Positions 1 to 30,260 are shown, numbered from the stretch's first letter. The stretch: 64,000 nucleotides of DNA from Capitulum mitella (GCA_030062745.1 CP099852.1:18843949-18907948); one strand, 5' to 3'. Numbers and translations are program-made. Notes: generated by a model from the sequence alone, not told the origin.

Positions 1-1416
1 GTTGTCGCGTATCGATACTGACCAATGTGTGGACAGCACCCCGTTAGCTTTAAACTGCTTAGTGCCACCAGGCGTCGGGTCTCGCGCCCGCTTCTCACGG
101 TGTCGGGCTACGGACTGGCCGCGTGTTTTGTGGCCGTGCGTCGGTCGTGAGTCGTGGATACGCTGGAGGTCGCTGTCACGCTGTAGTGATCCGCGGCCTG
201 GCGGCTCCCGCGCTGTGACGTCACGTGCCGGCTCGCCGGCGGCGCGTTCGCGCCTGTTGGGGCGGTCTGTGTGGGCCGGTGACTCAGCGCACCTGATTTC
301 TGCCGGGCTGGCGACGATGAAGAGCATTCTGTTGTCGTCCGCCAATACACAATTGCATGTTGTCTGTTGTCAGTGTTACCTGCTGATTTACGTCTTGGTG
401 ACATGAATTGCGATGAAACGGAATGGAGTGCCCAAGAAACAACGTAAAACCCCATTGGTGGATGCGACGAAATAACACTGCCGTATAACAAGAACTACCA
501 CATGATGGAATAAACAGCCATCCATCATAGTGAATAGCACAAATGAGCAACCAGTTGAAAATCGGATTCCATGAGCATTAAAAGCCAGCAGGTTTTGTAC
601 AGTGCAACTGTTTCTCGCTGATACCAGGGTCTATAGACTCTCCAGCTTGGCTTAGCTTCTTGTTTTTTTTTTAAACAGTTTCAAGTCTGGGATAAGGAAC
701 TGGTCAAGACAGTTTGAGCTCGAAGCTTGTTTCTGACAAGATGTTCCAAAGTACGATGCAATGAAGATGGGCGTATGTGGTGTACGCCGTTCACCGCCTT
801 ATTGCCAATACTTCAGATAAGCCTGCTTGGGTTGTACCTTCACATGTTTTCTTTCTCTGCGAGTTAGAAGGTCCACTGACGCTAAATATAGGGGTGCATA
901 CAAGCTTTCCAGAGGAAACTTACCGTAAGAGCATGTTGTGCATGACGTAATGCTGAAAAGAATCGTGAATGTGGTCCCGGAGTCCGCGACGTCTTAAATG
1001 TGTCTGGAGAATCCCCTGAACAGCGGGACTCTTGTCAAAAGCTCACGAGCTGCGTGTTTTCAAATGTGCGTCAGTCGCGGTGAAAGGTGAAATCGCAACT
1101 ACAGACGATACTAAACTAGATCGGAAAGAAGCCACATTGACATCAATTCTGCTCACGAATACGGGGATGTAAGCGACAGGCGAAAGGTAAAACAATCGCG
1201 GAAAGAACCGAAGACCAGAGACGCAAATACAGACAGTTTAATGGGCCTGGACTTGTGGAAGAATTTTCATAACTAAAACTTTTATTGACGAACATCGGTC
1301 CAACACTGGCACCTACCAACACGTAACTCACCCACCAATAAACATTGCTTTCACCATCATCTCAGCACCGCGTGGACGGCAGGAAGCTTGGCGCAGTGGC
1401 CAACAAAAGGCCCAAC
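1..1416. other. Upstream flank of LRGUK, no gene recognised
   Basis: This stretch holds no recognisable protein family, RNA gene or transposon. Positions 100-300 are GC-rich and the remainder is of mixed composition. It would include the LRGUK promoter and 5' untranslated region. The open frames here are short, lack family resemblance and do not line up with splice sites, so I leave them unannotated. Confidence 0.5.
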
Positions 1417-4400
1417 ATGGCGGGGAAGGGGGGGAAGAAGAGGAGCTCGGCGTCCAGCGGCGGGGCGGCGGCGGCGGTGGCGGCGGCGGAGGCGGCGGCC
1501 GAGGAGCCGCCCGGTGAGGCGGTGACCACCCCGCCTCCGCCGCCGGACGAGGCCTCTCCATCAGAGGCCGCCGAGTCCGACCTGCACGACGAGGACGAGG
1601 AGGAGGACGGCGAGGAGGAGCACGGAGAGGAGGAGGAACAGGGGGAGGAAGAGGAGGAGGACCTGCTGTGCTCGCTGCTGGCGTCGGGCCTGTCCGACCG
1701 GTCGGTGGCCGTGGAGGGCGGCGGCATCGTCTATTCCCGCCTCACTCTGACGCACCGCGAGATCGAGGACATCACCTACATCGTCACGTGCCCCGACCTG
1801 CGGCACGTCAACCTCGCGCACAACAGCATCAGCACGCTGGCCCCTCTGGGCGACGTCAAGTACCTGATGACGCTCGACTGCAGCTACAACAGGTTAACCA
1901 CCGCGCTGGACTTCGCGCCCGGCCATTGGCTGCAGGTGGCTGACCTCTCCCACAACGCCATCACCAACCTGCCGGACCTCAGCGGCTTCTGGGCGCTCAC
2001 CACTCTCCGGCTCGACTTTAACAGGATCCAGAGTCTGGGTGAGGCCTCAGTCAGCCGCAGAATCGAGCGTAATTATATAGGCTGAGTGAGTGACGATAAA
2101 ATACGGAATTTTGGATGACACGAACCTCACAGTGGGGAAGCAGCTACGAAGAAACAAATTAGCAAAAATGGCAGTTCGTCATAAACGTTATTGCAAACGT
2201 AATATTGTGCAGTCTTAAAATGTTTTGAAAGAACGGCGGTAAAAATCTTAAACCAAAGTGCTACATTTGAGCTAATTGTATGCTTTGAGATATGGACAGC
2301 TTTTAACTTTATTGTTCGAGACATTTGTTAATACACACGCACCAGTGCGCGTTAAGTTCTCGAGTCTGCTGTGAGCTCCCTCATCGGCCGGCAGAGGGCA
2401 TCCAAGGCTGCAGACACCTGCGCGTGCTGACGGCCAGCAACAACGAGCTGCGCCGCTCGGACGGCGTGCAGGGCCTTCCGCTGCGCACGCTCGACCTCAG
2501 CCACAACAAGATCGAGACGACGGCGCTGCTCTGCACGCTCGGCCAGCTGCGCTACCTGGACCTCAGCTGGAACCGACTGGAGCGGCTGCGGCAGCTGGCC
2601 GGGATGAACCACCTGCGGCGTATCAGCCTGCGAGCCAACCCGCTGGCCGACCTGAGCGAGATCGACGGGCTGCGGGCGCTGCCGAGCCTGAGCAGCGTCG
2701 ACCTGCGCCGCTGCCCGCTGGCTGAGTGGCCGTTCTACCGCGTCAGCGTGCTGCACCACCTGCCGCGGCTCAGCCAGCTCGACCAGCAGCCCGTCGCCGA
2801 CGTGGAGACGGTCGGCGCGCAGAACGCGTTCGACCCGCGGCCGGCGCGGCGCGCCGCCGTCGACCACGCGCAGCTGAGCTCGCTGCGGCTGCGGCGGCCG
2901 GCGGCGCTGGCGCCGGCCGGCGGCGGCGGCGCGCCGCCGCCCTGGGACGCGCTCGTGCTGGTCGGCCCGCCCGGCGCCGGCAAGCAGCTGCTGGTGCGCG
3001 GCCTGCTGGAGCGGCTGCCGGCCGCGCCGCTGCTGCGCGGCGTATCGCACACGAGCCGGCCGCGCCGGCCCGGCGAGAGCAGCGGTGCCGAGTACGTGTT
3101 CGTCAGCGAGGCCGAGTTCGCCGAGCTGCGCGCCGGCGGCCACCTGGCCGAGAGCTCGCGGCTCTTCCGCGACCAGTTCGGCCTGTCGGAGGCGGCCGTG
3201 GCGCGGGCGCGGCGCGCCGGCCGCGTGCTGGTCACGCACGCCGACCTGGCCGGCGCGCTGAGCCTGCAGCGCCGGCTGCCGCGCGTGCAGCTGGTGCTGG
3301 CGCTGCCGCTGTCGGAGGCCGTGCACCGGGCGCGGCTGCAGCGCAAGGAGCGCACGGACGCCGACGGCCGGCAGCGGCGCTGGCGGCGGCGCGGCCCGCC
3401 GGCCGGCGAGCGCCGCCCGCTGGTGGCCGAGCAGCTGGCCGGCGAGGCGCTGACGCCGCGGGCCAGCCGTCTCGAGCCCAGCGGCGGCCAGATCACGCGC
3501 ACCGCGTCCCTGCAGCAGGCGTGCACGCCGCAGCTGGCCGCCCTGCAGGAGCGGCGCCGCCGCGCCAGCCGGGTGACGCCCGCCGCGATGCGGCTCACGC
3601 GCGAGGTCACCTCGCTGGAGGCGGTGCTCGGCGTCGCCGCCGCCAGCGGGACGGAGAGCGAGTCGACGCCGCGCCAGCGCTCGACCGAGTCCGACTCGTC
3701 CGAGCTGGAGTCGGCCTCGGCCGGCGGACGCGGCGCTGGCGGCGCTGGTGGCGGGCCTGGCGGAGCCGAGTGGCGGCGGCGGCGGCGAGGTGCCCCCGGC
3801 TCCCGCGCCACCGCCGCCAGCCGCCGGCGCTGCCGATACGGCCTCCTCTGCGGCCGACGGCAGCTCTGTGCAGGCCGTCTGCGACCCGACAACCGCCTCG
3901 GCATCAACGGTGGGGTCGGCATCACAGTCTGCGGCAGAGTCTGCGGCAGAGTCCACGGCAGAGTCCGCGGCAGACTCGGCGGCAGAGTCGGCGGCCGACT
4001 CTGCTGGGTCGTCGGCGGGACCGGAGGCCGGGCCGACCGTCCACTTCACGGACGGCAGCCCGGCGGCCGACCAGTCAGACGAGGACCAGGACGAGGACGA
4101 GGAGGACGAGGACGAGGAGCCGGAGGACATCGTGGTTCCGCGCGTCACCGACTCGCTGTGGAACGTGCAGCGCTCGTGGCTGCGATTTCCAGACACGGAC
4201 GAGTGCGGCGGCCTGCCCACCGACCGACTCACCGAGATCCCCAGCTACGGCTCCTTCAGGTCAGCTGACGGCGGTCAGAGGGTCAAGGCCAGCTGTCGGG
4301 AAGTCAAGGGGTTAGGGTCAGCTCACGGGATGACAGGGTTGAATGTCAGCCGTCAGGGACAAGGGCCTGACTCACCACCGTTCGGTCGTTTCGTTCCGCG

Positions 4401-5774
4401 GTCCTTGGCAGTCATCGAAGGAGACACAGCGGTTGGACTTCTTGCTGTAGATGTCTGATTTCATACTAAGAAAATGTTGGCCACCCTGCCTCGCAAATAT
4501 ACAGTAAATTATCGCCCCGATTTTACCGCGAATTTCCAGCGTTGGTTTTTGCCGCCCCCGGTCACTCAACGATCGTGCACCGCGTGCCGCCGCTCCTCCG
4601 CCGCTGACGTCCCGAGCCCCGACGTCAGGCGGCAGGATGCGAACATCAGCGCCATCTGATACCTGATGTATTTACTTCAAATTGACGTCAGCCGTCAACC
4701 GCTGTCGGCAGCATGATGGACCGGTGGGCGCGCGCCGGCGCCGTGCCGGACGTGCTCGAGACGCCGCCCTACCTCGGCGTGGAGGAGCGCACCCTCTGGG
4801 AGAAGGCCGAGCCCTGCCTGCCCGTGGAGGCCATGGACAAACGCAAGGTCGGCGGCGTCCTGCCGGCGCGGCAGTGTCCGCTCGGCGGGGCACGCCTGGG
4901 TAGTCGCTGGAGTCGCTGTCGGTGGAGAGTCGCTGGTTGTGCAGTTCGTGGGCAGGTGGCTGTCGCTCGTATGGAGACAGGGATGACTCTGACCCCTGAC
5001 CCTTGAGGGAAGTTAAACTGCGCTCGTCAACCGGCCCAGAGCAGAGCACACGTTTTTCGTGTCCCTGTGGCCACGTTCTCAGTGATGAGTTCGCTGTGTT
5101 CGCCGCGTTCGCTGCACCTGTTGTGCGCGCCTCAGTCCACCCTCCCAATCGTGCTGTCCTGTCTGGCGATTCCGGAGCACTCACCTACTCAGTTCCAATG
5201 TTATCGCTCGTCTCTTCAATGTTATCTACTGCGTCCACCATTCTGCCACAGCTTCCCATCTCCCGTGTTTAGGCTTTCCATTCCACATTTTCCTCTGTTT
5301 GCTCCCATTTACACCGTTTCCTCCATTTCCACCTCTGCCATCGACATTTCTGCCCTGTCCTGTGTGTCGCCGCGTCCCCCGCTCCGCCGCCACCGCCGCC
5401 GACTGCGGCCACCCCCGCAGGCGCTGCACGCGGACGACCGGCTGCCGGCCTACTCGGAGGCCCAGGTCGCGGCCATCCTCCGCCAGCGCCAAACGTACAT
5501 CGCCTACCACCTGGAGCAGCCGGGCCTCTTCCTGCTGGCCGTCAACACGGACCGGCTGGACGAAGCGCTGCGCCAGCTGTGCCGGCAGCTGGCCGAGCGT
5601 CTGCCGCTGCGGCCGGCCGCCGCCGCCGAGCCGCGCTGGGCCTGGATGGAGCGCCTGCTGCGGGCCCGGCCCGTGGTCAGCCAGCAGGCGGCCGAGCAGC
5701 TGCGCCGGCAGCTGCGGAGCATGGAGAGCGTGGCCAGCGGCGGCCCGGCGCCGGCCGGCCCCGACCGACACTGA
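1417..5774 (+). CDS. LRGUK: LRGUK, leucine-rich repeat and guanylate kinase-like protein, 4 exons
   Basis: Coding exons are 1417-2038, 2395-4259, 4712-4847 and 5421-5774, all with GT-AG borders and matching phases (1, 2, 0). The start ATG at 1417 (MAGKGGKKRSS) has a good context. Product about 991 aa: an acidic low-complexity N-terminus to about residue 100; leucine-rich repeats at about 106-336 (LDLSHNKIETT, YLDLSWNRLERL); a degenerate P-loop GPPGAGKQ near 398-405; kinase-like sequence (SHTSRPRRPGESSG); a long Ser/Glu and AES/ADS-repeat insert (3926-4017) with an acidic run; then a kinase C-terminal segment in exon 4 (RQTYIAYHLEQPGLFLLAVN). Vertebrate LRGUK acts in sperm head and tail assembly and also lacks the P-loop Ser/Thr, so catalysis is doubtful. 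The frame changes once, by one extra base near 3723-3728. Introns 1-3 (356, 452 and 573 bp) hold nothing recognisable; intron 1 is AT-rich. Family identity is secure; the insert boundaries are inferred. Confidence 0.85.
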
Positions 5775-6120
5775 CCGGCACTGACTGGTTCTGACCGGTA
5801 CTGACTCGTACTGACCGGTAATGACTGGCACTGACCGGCGCTGACCGGTAGTGACCGCCGCTGACCGGTACTGACCGATACTGACCGCCGCTGACCATTG
5901 CTGGCCGATAGTGACCGCTACTGACCGACGCTGACCGGTACTGACCGATACTGACCGGTACTGACCGGAACTGACCGTTACTGGCCGATACTGACGGACA
6001 CTGACCGCCGCTGACTGTCACTGACCATCACTGACCGGTACTGACCGGTACTGACCAGTAATGACCGCTGCTAACCGGCAATGACCGGCAATGACCGATA
6101 ATGAACGCCGCTGGCCCATG
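5771..6120 (+). repeat. 10-bp minisatellite starting at the LRGUK stop codon
   Basis: About 34 head-to-tail copies of a decamer close to CTGACCGGTA, in near-perfect 10-bp register, with variants such as CTGACCGCCG and ATGACTGGCA. The LRGUK stop TGA (5772-5774) lies in the first unit. The array decays into irregular GCTGACTAA-type copies up to about 6330. The long minus-strand open frame across it is a by-product of the repeat. Confidence 0.9.
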
Positions 6121-6330
6121 ACCATCGCAAGCAACAATGATCAATGCTGATTAACGCTGACCAATACGGTCCATCTCCGGTCAATCCTCAACAATTGAGA
6201 CCACTGCTGACTAAAACTGACTAATGCTGATCACTGCTGACCAATATTGCTGACCAGTACTGGACCACCACTAGCCCAGCCACCAACCACCACCAATTCT
6301 GACCAACACTAACACCGCTGACGAACAACA

Positions 6331-7640
6331 ATCGACGAGCAGCCCGACTACGATGAAATCTGCTTGCGAACTTCAGCGTCGGCGTTTCCAGCTGACATTC
6401 CTCGGGTAGTATCAGGTCGTTCCAGTATGGCATATATCAAGGACGTCGTATTTTATCCGTAAAATATATTCATCCTTGGAACAAATGTCGACAAGCGCAA
6501 AGAGACAGATGGAGATCTGCAAGAAGGCGGTACACCGCATATCAGGTGCTCCAACTGGCATTCCATACCTCTCCTGGGAGGTGGTCACCAAGATATCAAC
6601 AACATTAAGTTCGCGCCTGCTCTGCCCTCGACACTTAAGCAATACACCCAGAAAGCACAAGCACCCTGCGAACGTCACAAAAACGTACTGGTAAACTTTC
6701 TGCTAATACTTGGCTTTTGTATATGTTATCATCCGATTGAACATACCGGAATGCGTATCTCAAACCCATGAGCATAACGCAAGCGAGTTGGTGCACGAGA
6801 AGCAATGATGGTTCTTAAAACTTTATGAACAAAAACGAAAACATGGAAAATAAACACAAAATTACGCAGGAACACAAGAGTAACAAGAAACTAAATTTCC
6901 TGGAATGGGTCAAACCACAAAAACAACATGAACCATATATAACATAAACAGCCTATTCCAAAAGCATACGTTCATATTGGTCGGAGCACACAGAATCTAA
7001 ACATCAACTTAAAGCGTAAACACCAATATTATTTAAACACCAAAATCACGTTGCTCTTCACAGACACGCGACGGAAGGACCTGCAAGTGTTGTTCTATTA
7101 TCAACGCAGTCGAGGGAGGTGGTGAAATTTCAAAAGTATTGTCGGTTATAAAAACAAGAAAAAGAAAAACGGCGACACCAAAGGGCCCTCCCGCAAAGAA
7201 GCAGCGCGAACGGAAACGGAGCGTCCCCGCGCGGTCTGTCACCGTGCCATTCGTCATATTCGGTCCCCATACACATCATCATGCCCCATTTCAATCCACG
7301 AGACAACACGGCTGTTGTAAAGCGACAGGAAACCTTACGGCCTGGCTGAAAGAACACAAAGCCGCCAGCAGAAATCCGCAATGTCGCAGCGCAGAAGAGG
7401 CCGCCCGCGCGGACGCGCTCAGCCATAACTCTCCTCGCCAGGGAACACGGCAGAAAAGGAACGTCACGGCTACATCGATCCACGACGGCCCGACGCGGGG
7501 CCGGCAGCGTCCGGGGGCAGCCCCGCCGGCAGCCGGCCGGCGGTGGCGGCCGACGCCGTCGCTCCGTCCGCCGGAGCCAATCAGAGGTCCGGCAGTTCTC
7601 GGCCGACCAATGGGCGACGGAGACGCGCAGAGCCGGAGGC
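6331..7640. other. Intergenic between LRGUK and HID1
   Basis: AT-richer sequence to about 7120, then GC-rich to 7640. It probably contains the HID1 3' untranslated region, since HID1 ends at 7924 on the minus strand, but I see no canonical AATAAA on that strand here (a CATAAA variant occurs near 6822). No coding exon or transposon was recognised. Open frames at 7130-7732 on both strands overlap and lack family features. Confidence 0.5.
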
Positions 7641-7649
7641 GGCCGGGTC

Positions 7650-7895
7650 AGAGCTGCAGTTTGACCGACCCGGTTCAGCTCGAGCTGCAGCATTACCTCA
7701 GAGCTGCGTATTACAAACCCGGCCTGGCTTAAGCTGCATCGTAAGCTTAAAGCTGCAGTTTACAAATTCGGCCCAGCTGCAGTTTTACCTACGAGCTGCG
7801 GTTGAAAAACCCAGCCTGGCTACAGCCGCAACACTGGCCCACAGCAGCCGTTTGCGGCCCGGCCCGGCCGACTAGAGCTGCAGTTTACGGACCGG
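7650..7895. repeat. Degenerate AGCTGCAGTTTAC repeat next to the HID1 stop
   Basis: The motif AGCTGCAGTTTAC and variants (GAGCTGCGTATTAC, GAGCTGCGGTTG) recur about eight times at irregular 20-50 bp spacing. The cluster ends about 30 bp beyond the HID1 stop codon and so should be part of the HID1 3' untranslated region. No function is assigned. Confidence 0.65.
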
Positions 7896-7923
7896 GCGGC
7901 GGCGGGCGGTGGCCGAAGCAGGC

Positions 7924-25597
<17,674 letters not shown>

Positions 25598-26896
25598 GGT
25601 GATGACAACCTTGACAAATCTTTGGAAGTATGTCTGACTGAAGACCTGAAACATGTGAAGAGATTTCCATTAAATTACACAAAAAAGACTCAGCAACACA
25701 AAGGAATTAAGTCAAAATGTTGCACTACCATCAACCACAACTAGCAACACCACTATTACTGGTACCACCAGCACAACCCAGGATTTTGTAAGGATTTCAA
25801 GGGAAGGAAAAAAACACTGAAAGTAATAAAAGCCTGTAGCCAGACAAATATACCAAGAACAATGACCAACTGCCAAATTTCAATTCAATGTTATCAGTTT
25901 GATATTGTATCAGCTGTAAAATAGACAACAGCCCAATCCTGATGTCACAAATAAAGTTCAATCACATCAGCATAAAAAATGGTGACAATACAATTATTAC
26001 CAAAATGTCTGGATACAATGCACACAGAAACCATAACAACCAGCAACTGGAACAGTTCAGGATTTATGGTCTAAAACAACCATAGACCTGAAGGGGATGA
26101 CAATGTTGTTTAAACAGCATGTTGATGTAAAAAGCATAACACAGTGCAAACATGCTGTAAATCTACAGCCATCCTAAAATAATTGATTAGTTTTTCAGGA
26201 GATGTCTGTGGTGGAGTGACATTAGCCAAAACAGACTTCCTTACATGTACCCCACATGCTAAGTACCAGAGATGAGTGAGAAAGTCAAATTTAATAACTC
26301 CAAATTCCAGTCCTTGTTTTACAAGAAGCACATACAAAACAGAACCACAGGCTTCAGAAGACATATAAAATGAATAACTACTCATCACTTCAGAGGAATG
26401 AACGGCGGGACAATGTGGCCTTCCACTAGATAAATATCTCAAGAATTAGGATCGATTCCACTGATCGGTGCTCACCTAACGACACTAGGCCCAACACATA
26501 ACACCGATCGGGTTCGTTGTCCTGATTCCAAAGAAGTGGATGAGTTAGAAAGCCGCCGAATTCCCGTACAGCGCGATGTCCTCTCCGATCACACCCCACG
26601 ACGTAATAACGACCCAACGCTCCGCATTAAACAACGCAACTCACTCGTCTTGCGGCCTTGAAAGCCGGGTAGGCCAGCACAAGATCAACATACGGTGGAA
26701 AATAGGCCGAGTTGGGGCGAGGCTGCCATCTAGCGACTGATATCAACAGCTGCTGTTTAGGTACCACCGAAAGGAGTCGGAATGCACCTGTTTGGGTGAG
26801 TCCGAGAGACGCTGCATGGTTTGAATCTCGCGTTCAGCGATACGTACATTGTCGCATGAAGTCCAGGAGCAGTTTCAGTGGCCGCTTGAAGTATTC
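25598..26896. other. AT-rich flank upstream of the HID1 start codon
   Basis: This stretch is clearly AT-richer than the HID1 exons. It should contain the HID1 5' untranslated region, a possible noncoding first exon (an acceptor-like TTTCAG lies just upstream near 25650 on the minus strand) and the promoter. No core promoter motif, gene or transposon was recognised with confidence. Confidence 0.5.
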
Positions 26897-26904
26897 GTTA
26901 AAAG

Positions 26905-27070
26905 CACTGGCGCAGCCAAAGGGGAGGGGTGCAAGGGGGCCTGGCTCCCTCTTAGGCCCGCATTTTTGAGAAAATCATTGCACATCGTCCTCCCACCAAG
27001 CGGTTTTGGCATGATTTCATTTCACACTGAGCTACGCCTCCCCCTTTAAAAATTCCTGGCTGCGCCCCTG
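26905..27070. mobile_element. 166-bp hAT-type MITE with perfect 8-bp target duplication
   Basis: The ends are inverted repeats: left CACTGGCGCAGCCA, right (complement) CAGGGGCGCAGCCA, 12 of 14 identical and matching the CAGGGGCGTAGCCA-like ends of many hAT elements. The element is flanked on both sides by GTTAAAAG (26897-26904 and 27071-27078), the 8-bp duplication expected of hAT transposition. It has no coding capacity. Confidence 0.9.
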
Positions 27071-27078
27071 GTTAAAAG

Positions 27079-27929
27079 TGGCGATTAACACGGGTGTAAC
27101 TAAGGGGGCTGGAGGGACATATGCCCTCCAAATTTGGCAAAACGGGTTTTTGTTCCACCAGTTTTGATAAAAAAGTAGCCTTTTTTTAATTTACGATTAA
27201 AAATGGGGTGGGGCCATCTTGCATCCTCGTTCTGACTTATTCCCCAGTTTCTGGGACGCAGCTGCACCCATGGCGGCTAGTATCTAGTTTACTACCAGGA
27301 GAGCCACGCGTGTATGCTGCGTGAAGCACGAAATCAAATCCACCCCCACCGTACTGAGCCTCGGTACGAGAAAAGTTCACGACGGCGGCTCGCGTAGATG
27401 TTTCTCGGCGAAGACTCTCGGTCCTCGCGCTAGGCACGATAGGCGGAATCCGTCGTCGACCGAGTGGCACGTCAGAACGAGAACACCCATCCCTCTCATG
27501 CAAGCCTGGTCACAGTCCTTCTATCCATTTTGTCAAAGTGAGTATCTCATCAGTCTAGGACGACAAAAATAAAAGCATGAAGTGATTTGTGGACATGGCT
27601 TATTTGGATCCATGATGATCGTGTATATCAATCTCATCTGGTCCATTACAGGCAAAACTGGCATCTGCTGCAAGCGGCGGAAAGAAAACTTCATGACCAA
27701 TGAAATATAGATAAAGACAATGAAAACTCCAAGTGCCTTAGGGCCTAACAGCTTAATAGCCGTAGTCTGTTAATAAAGGTTGCCACCCATGAGCGTGCAA
27801 CATCATTTATAAAGGCCCAGCGCTGTCATTTCTGAACCCGGCACCGTCTGGGGCATTACCGACCTCTCTTATGTATCACCCAAACCAACAGTGCAATAGA
27901 AAAAATTCCGACGCCGTTCGAAAGCCTGG
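27079..27929. other. Intergenic sequence, no gene seen
   Basis: Mixed composition with an AT-rich part at 27160-27210. Phrases such as GTAACTAAGGGGGCTGGAGG look like decayed repetitive DNA but I cannot assign a family. No exon was recognised. Confidence 0.4.
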
Positions 27930-28420
27930 CCCCACTCTTCTCAAAACACCCCGTTTGATCCTAATTCAGTCGCCTATGACATCACGGGGAGGTCAAAATA
28001 GGTCAAATCTGAACCATTTTGAGCCCCGTCTGATACCGATCGCCGAAAACAATTATCGGATCAACATGACCTGAGTGTCATTCGATAGCTCTGGATCCCC
28101 TACCTCAAAATGACCAGGCTGAAGGTCGCACACGACCTATCTTATATCTCCACATATCTCTATAATGATTGTCAGACCGACATGATTCAAGCTCCATGCG
28201 ACAGCTCTGGTTCAGTTCATCCCAAACCATTCATCTGACCCCAATTCGGCCAATCATAACGTCACACGTAGGTCAAAATAAGTCCAAGTTGGCTCCATTC
28301 TCATACCTTCGTAGTCAATGATTAGATCAAGCGATTTCGACTTTTCGAATAACACTGAAGGAAGTTCGATCTCGATAAAAAAATCCGGCCATATATCTCG
28401 CACGATTTCGCTCGTCATAG
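27930..28420. repeat. Diverged duplication with a period of about 280 bp
   Basis: Segments at 27960-28060 and 28240-28340 share order and wording: CTAATTCAGTCGCCTATGAC against CCAATTCGGCCAATCATAAC, then AGGTCAAAATAGGTCAAATC against AGGTCAAAATAAGTCCAAG. A shorter echo (CGATAGCTCTGG and CGACAGCTCTGG) lies near 28085 and 28200. It may be an old satellite or a transposon fragment. Confidence 0.5.
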
Positions 28421-30260
28421 CAAAATACGTTGCCAATAAATTATAAAACGATCACAGGTCTGCCAACCGCGGCGCTGCCGGCGCAACGTTCCGTGGTGGG
28501 TGCTGGGTCAGCCCAGCAAATCCCGATTTACTCTGAGAGAACAAGTACTCGAAAACAGACAACAGACAGCATACGCCCACATTGCAACTCATGGAAATCA
28601 TACACATTTTGCTCATGAGCTAATGACGAGGTGAAGACAGGTCATGACGAGTTGTTCAGCTACCCTGGACTTTTTTCTGAGTTTCGAAACACGCACCAAA
28701 CAGATCTTCATATTTTTATGTGTCTCAAGAGTGGCTGCATGCTGTTATTTGGAGCAGATCATGCAAACGTCAAGCAGTGACCTTCCAGTCGAAAAGCCAG
28801 GTCAGGTTCTACCGTGGATTGTTAAGAACATATACAACGAAAATTTTCATAAGTAAAAGACATACATTCACAACATGGTTCCATTGCTAAACCCAGTGGA
28901 AGTATAGAAATAAAGGCTCTCCAGTCATGAGGTCATGTAAGGTCAAGGATCACCTTATATGGTCAGTTCAGCAACCTACGCAAAAGCCTTGGCTGTTGTT
29001 TTCAATTACTGAAGACAGACAAGTCACAGTCTGTCTACAGCGCGCTACAAGATATCTAAGATCTCATCTCAAGCTGACCACGGCAAAACGTCGTGCATAG
29101 ATTCCGTGATGGTGCCATGATTCCGTGACCCGACCCGACCCAAGGCCCGTTTTACTGTCAAAATGTGTGGAACTGATTACGTGACAGGCATGGTAGGTAT
29201 GGTTGCGTTACTTCAAGCGGCTCAGAACTGACTGCGAAAGAAAAAGGGGGGAGGGGGAAGATCCAGTCCTTCCCAAGGCGATCGCGGGTTATGTCAACAC
29301 CGCGGGGCTAATGTTTGATCCCGTTTCTAGACGGAGCAGGGGTGGCGCAGCAACTCACCGCCACAGTGATTCCGTCGACCCTGTTGACAACGCACAATTT
29401 CAAAGCGTGCTTCGAGTGTTAGAGGACTATTGTTCGCTCCTCTTTGTTCAAAGCTGGGCTTTCAGGCAACACTGCAGTGTTTCTGGTTACCGATTGGTCG
29501 ACGTGACCGGGCAGATGTGTGTCAATAACAATCCTTGAATAAACCAGCGCTCAGTGGAATGCGAGTGGTTCTCCGTAGTACGTACGTCTGTCGCTCTGCG
29601 TGGACTGCGTCGACTACGGATCTAAAAGCGTTTTGCTGCCGCGTACTTCAGTGTTTTTAGCATGACCTGTTTGTGAGGGTGCACATGCATGCCGTTCTAA
29701 AACCTTTGCCCTCTTAGTAAGCATTGGTACTAAATACTCGCGAGGACGTGTTCACGCTTCAGCCGAAATGCTTCATAGCATTCGATGTGGTTGCTTCACA
29801 AGTCCACGCGGAGCACACACCCGAGCGACGGACGTTGCCACAAGTTCGCGAGAGACGACTGCACGTGGAAGCCCGTCTTCACGGCACAATACCGAGCACT
29901 CTGACTTTTGAAGGGAAGCTGGAAGCTCGGGTCCCAGAGACGAGCCAGCGTTCCCTGGCGCTCCCTGCCGTTCACGAAGCGAACCAGTCCGCCGGGAAAA
30001 GAGGGCGGCCAGCGAGCGGTGGTCCAGCCGCAGCCGGCGACAAACTGAACCCGACTCGGCTGTGTGGGAAACACCGCGCGACGGTCATCGGGGCCGGGGC
30101 GACCGACGGTAACGCTGGAAACACCCCGGGGGTGATCCCTGCCAACCCGCCCCAGGCGACGCCCGCGGCGCCGGAACAATCAGCTGTTGCTCTGAGGTTT
30201 AGGCTCGGGACCGGCAGCGGCTCCGCGGCTGCCTCCGTCGGCGTCCGGTCCAGTTCGGGT
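28421..30260. other. Intergenic sequence, no gene seen
   Basis: No recognisable gene. The longest open frame (29724-30401, plus) begins at TTG, lacks any family motif and runs into a transposon-like tail, so I do not call it. A GC-rich patch occupies 29900-30260. Confidence 0.4.

Noticed and set aside
1345-1416. Upstream extension of LRGUK to a start at 1345
   Set aside because: The codon there is TTG; the first ATG with good context is at 1417.
2352-4232. 626-codon open frame antisense to LRGUK exon 2
   Set aside because: It mirrors the GC-rich LRGUK coding sequence. Its translation is low-complexity Arg/Ala/Pro without family motifs, whereas the plus strand has clear leucine-rich repeats and kinase-like sequence.
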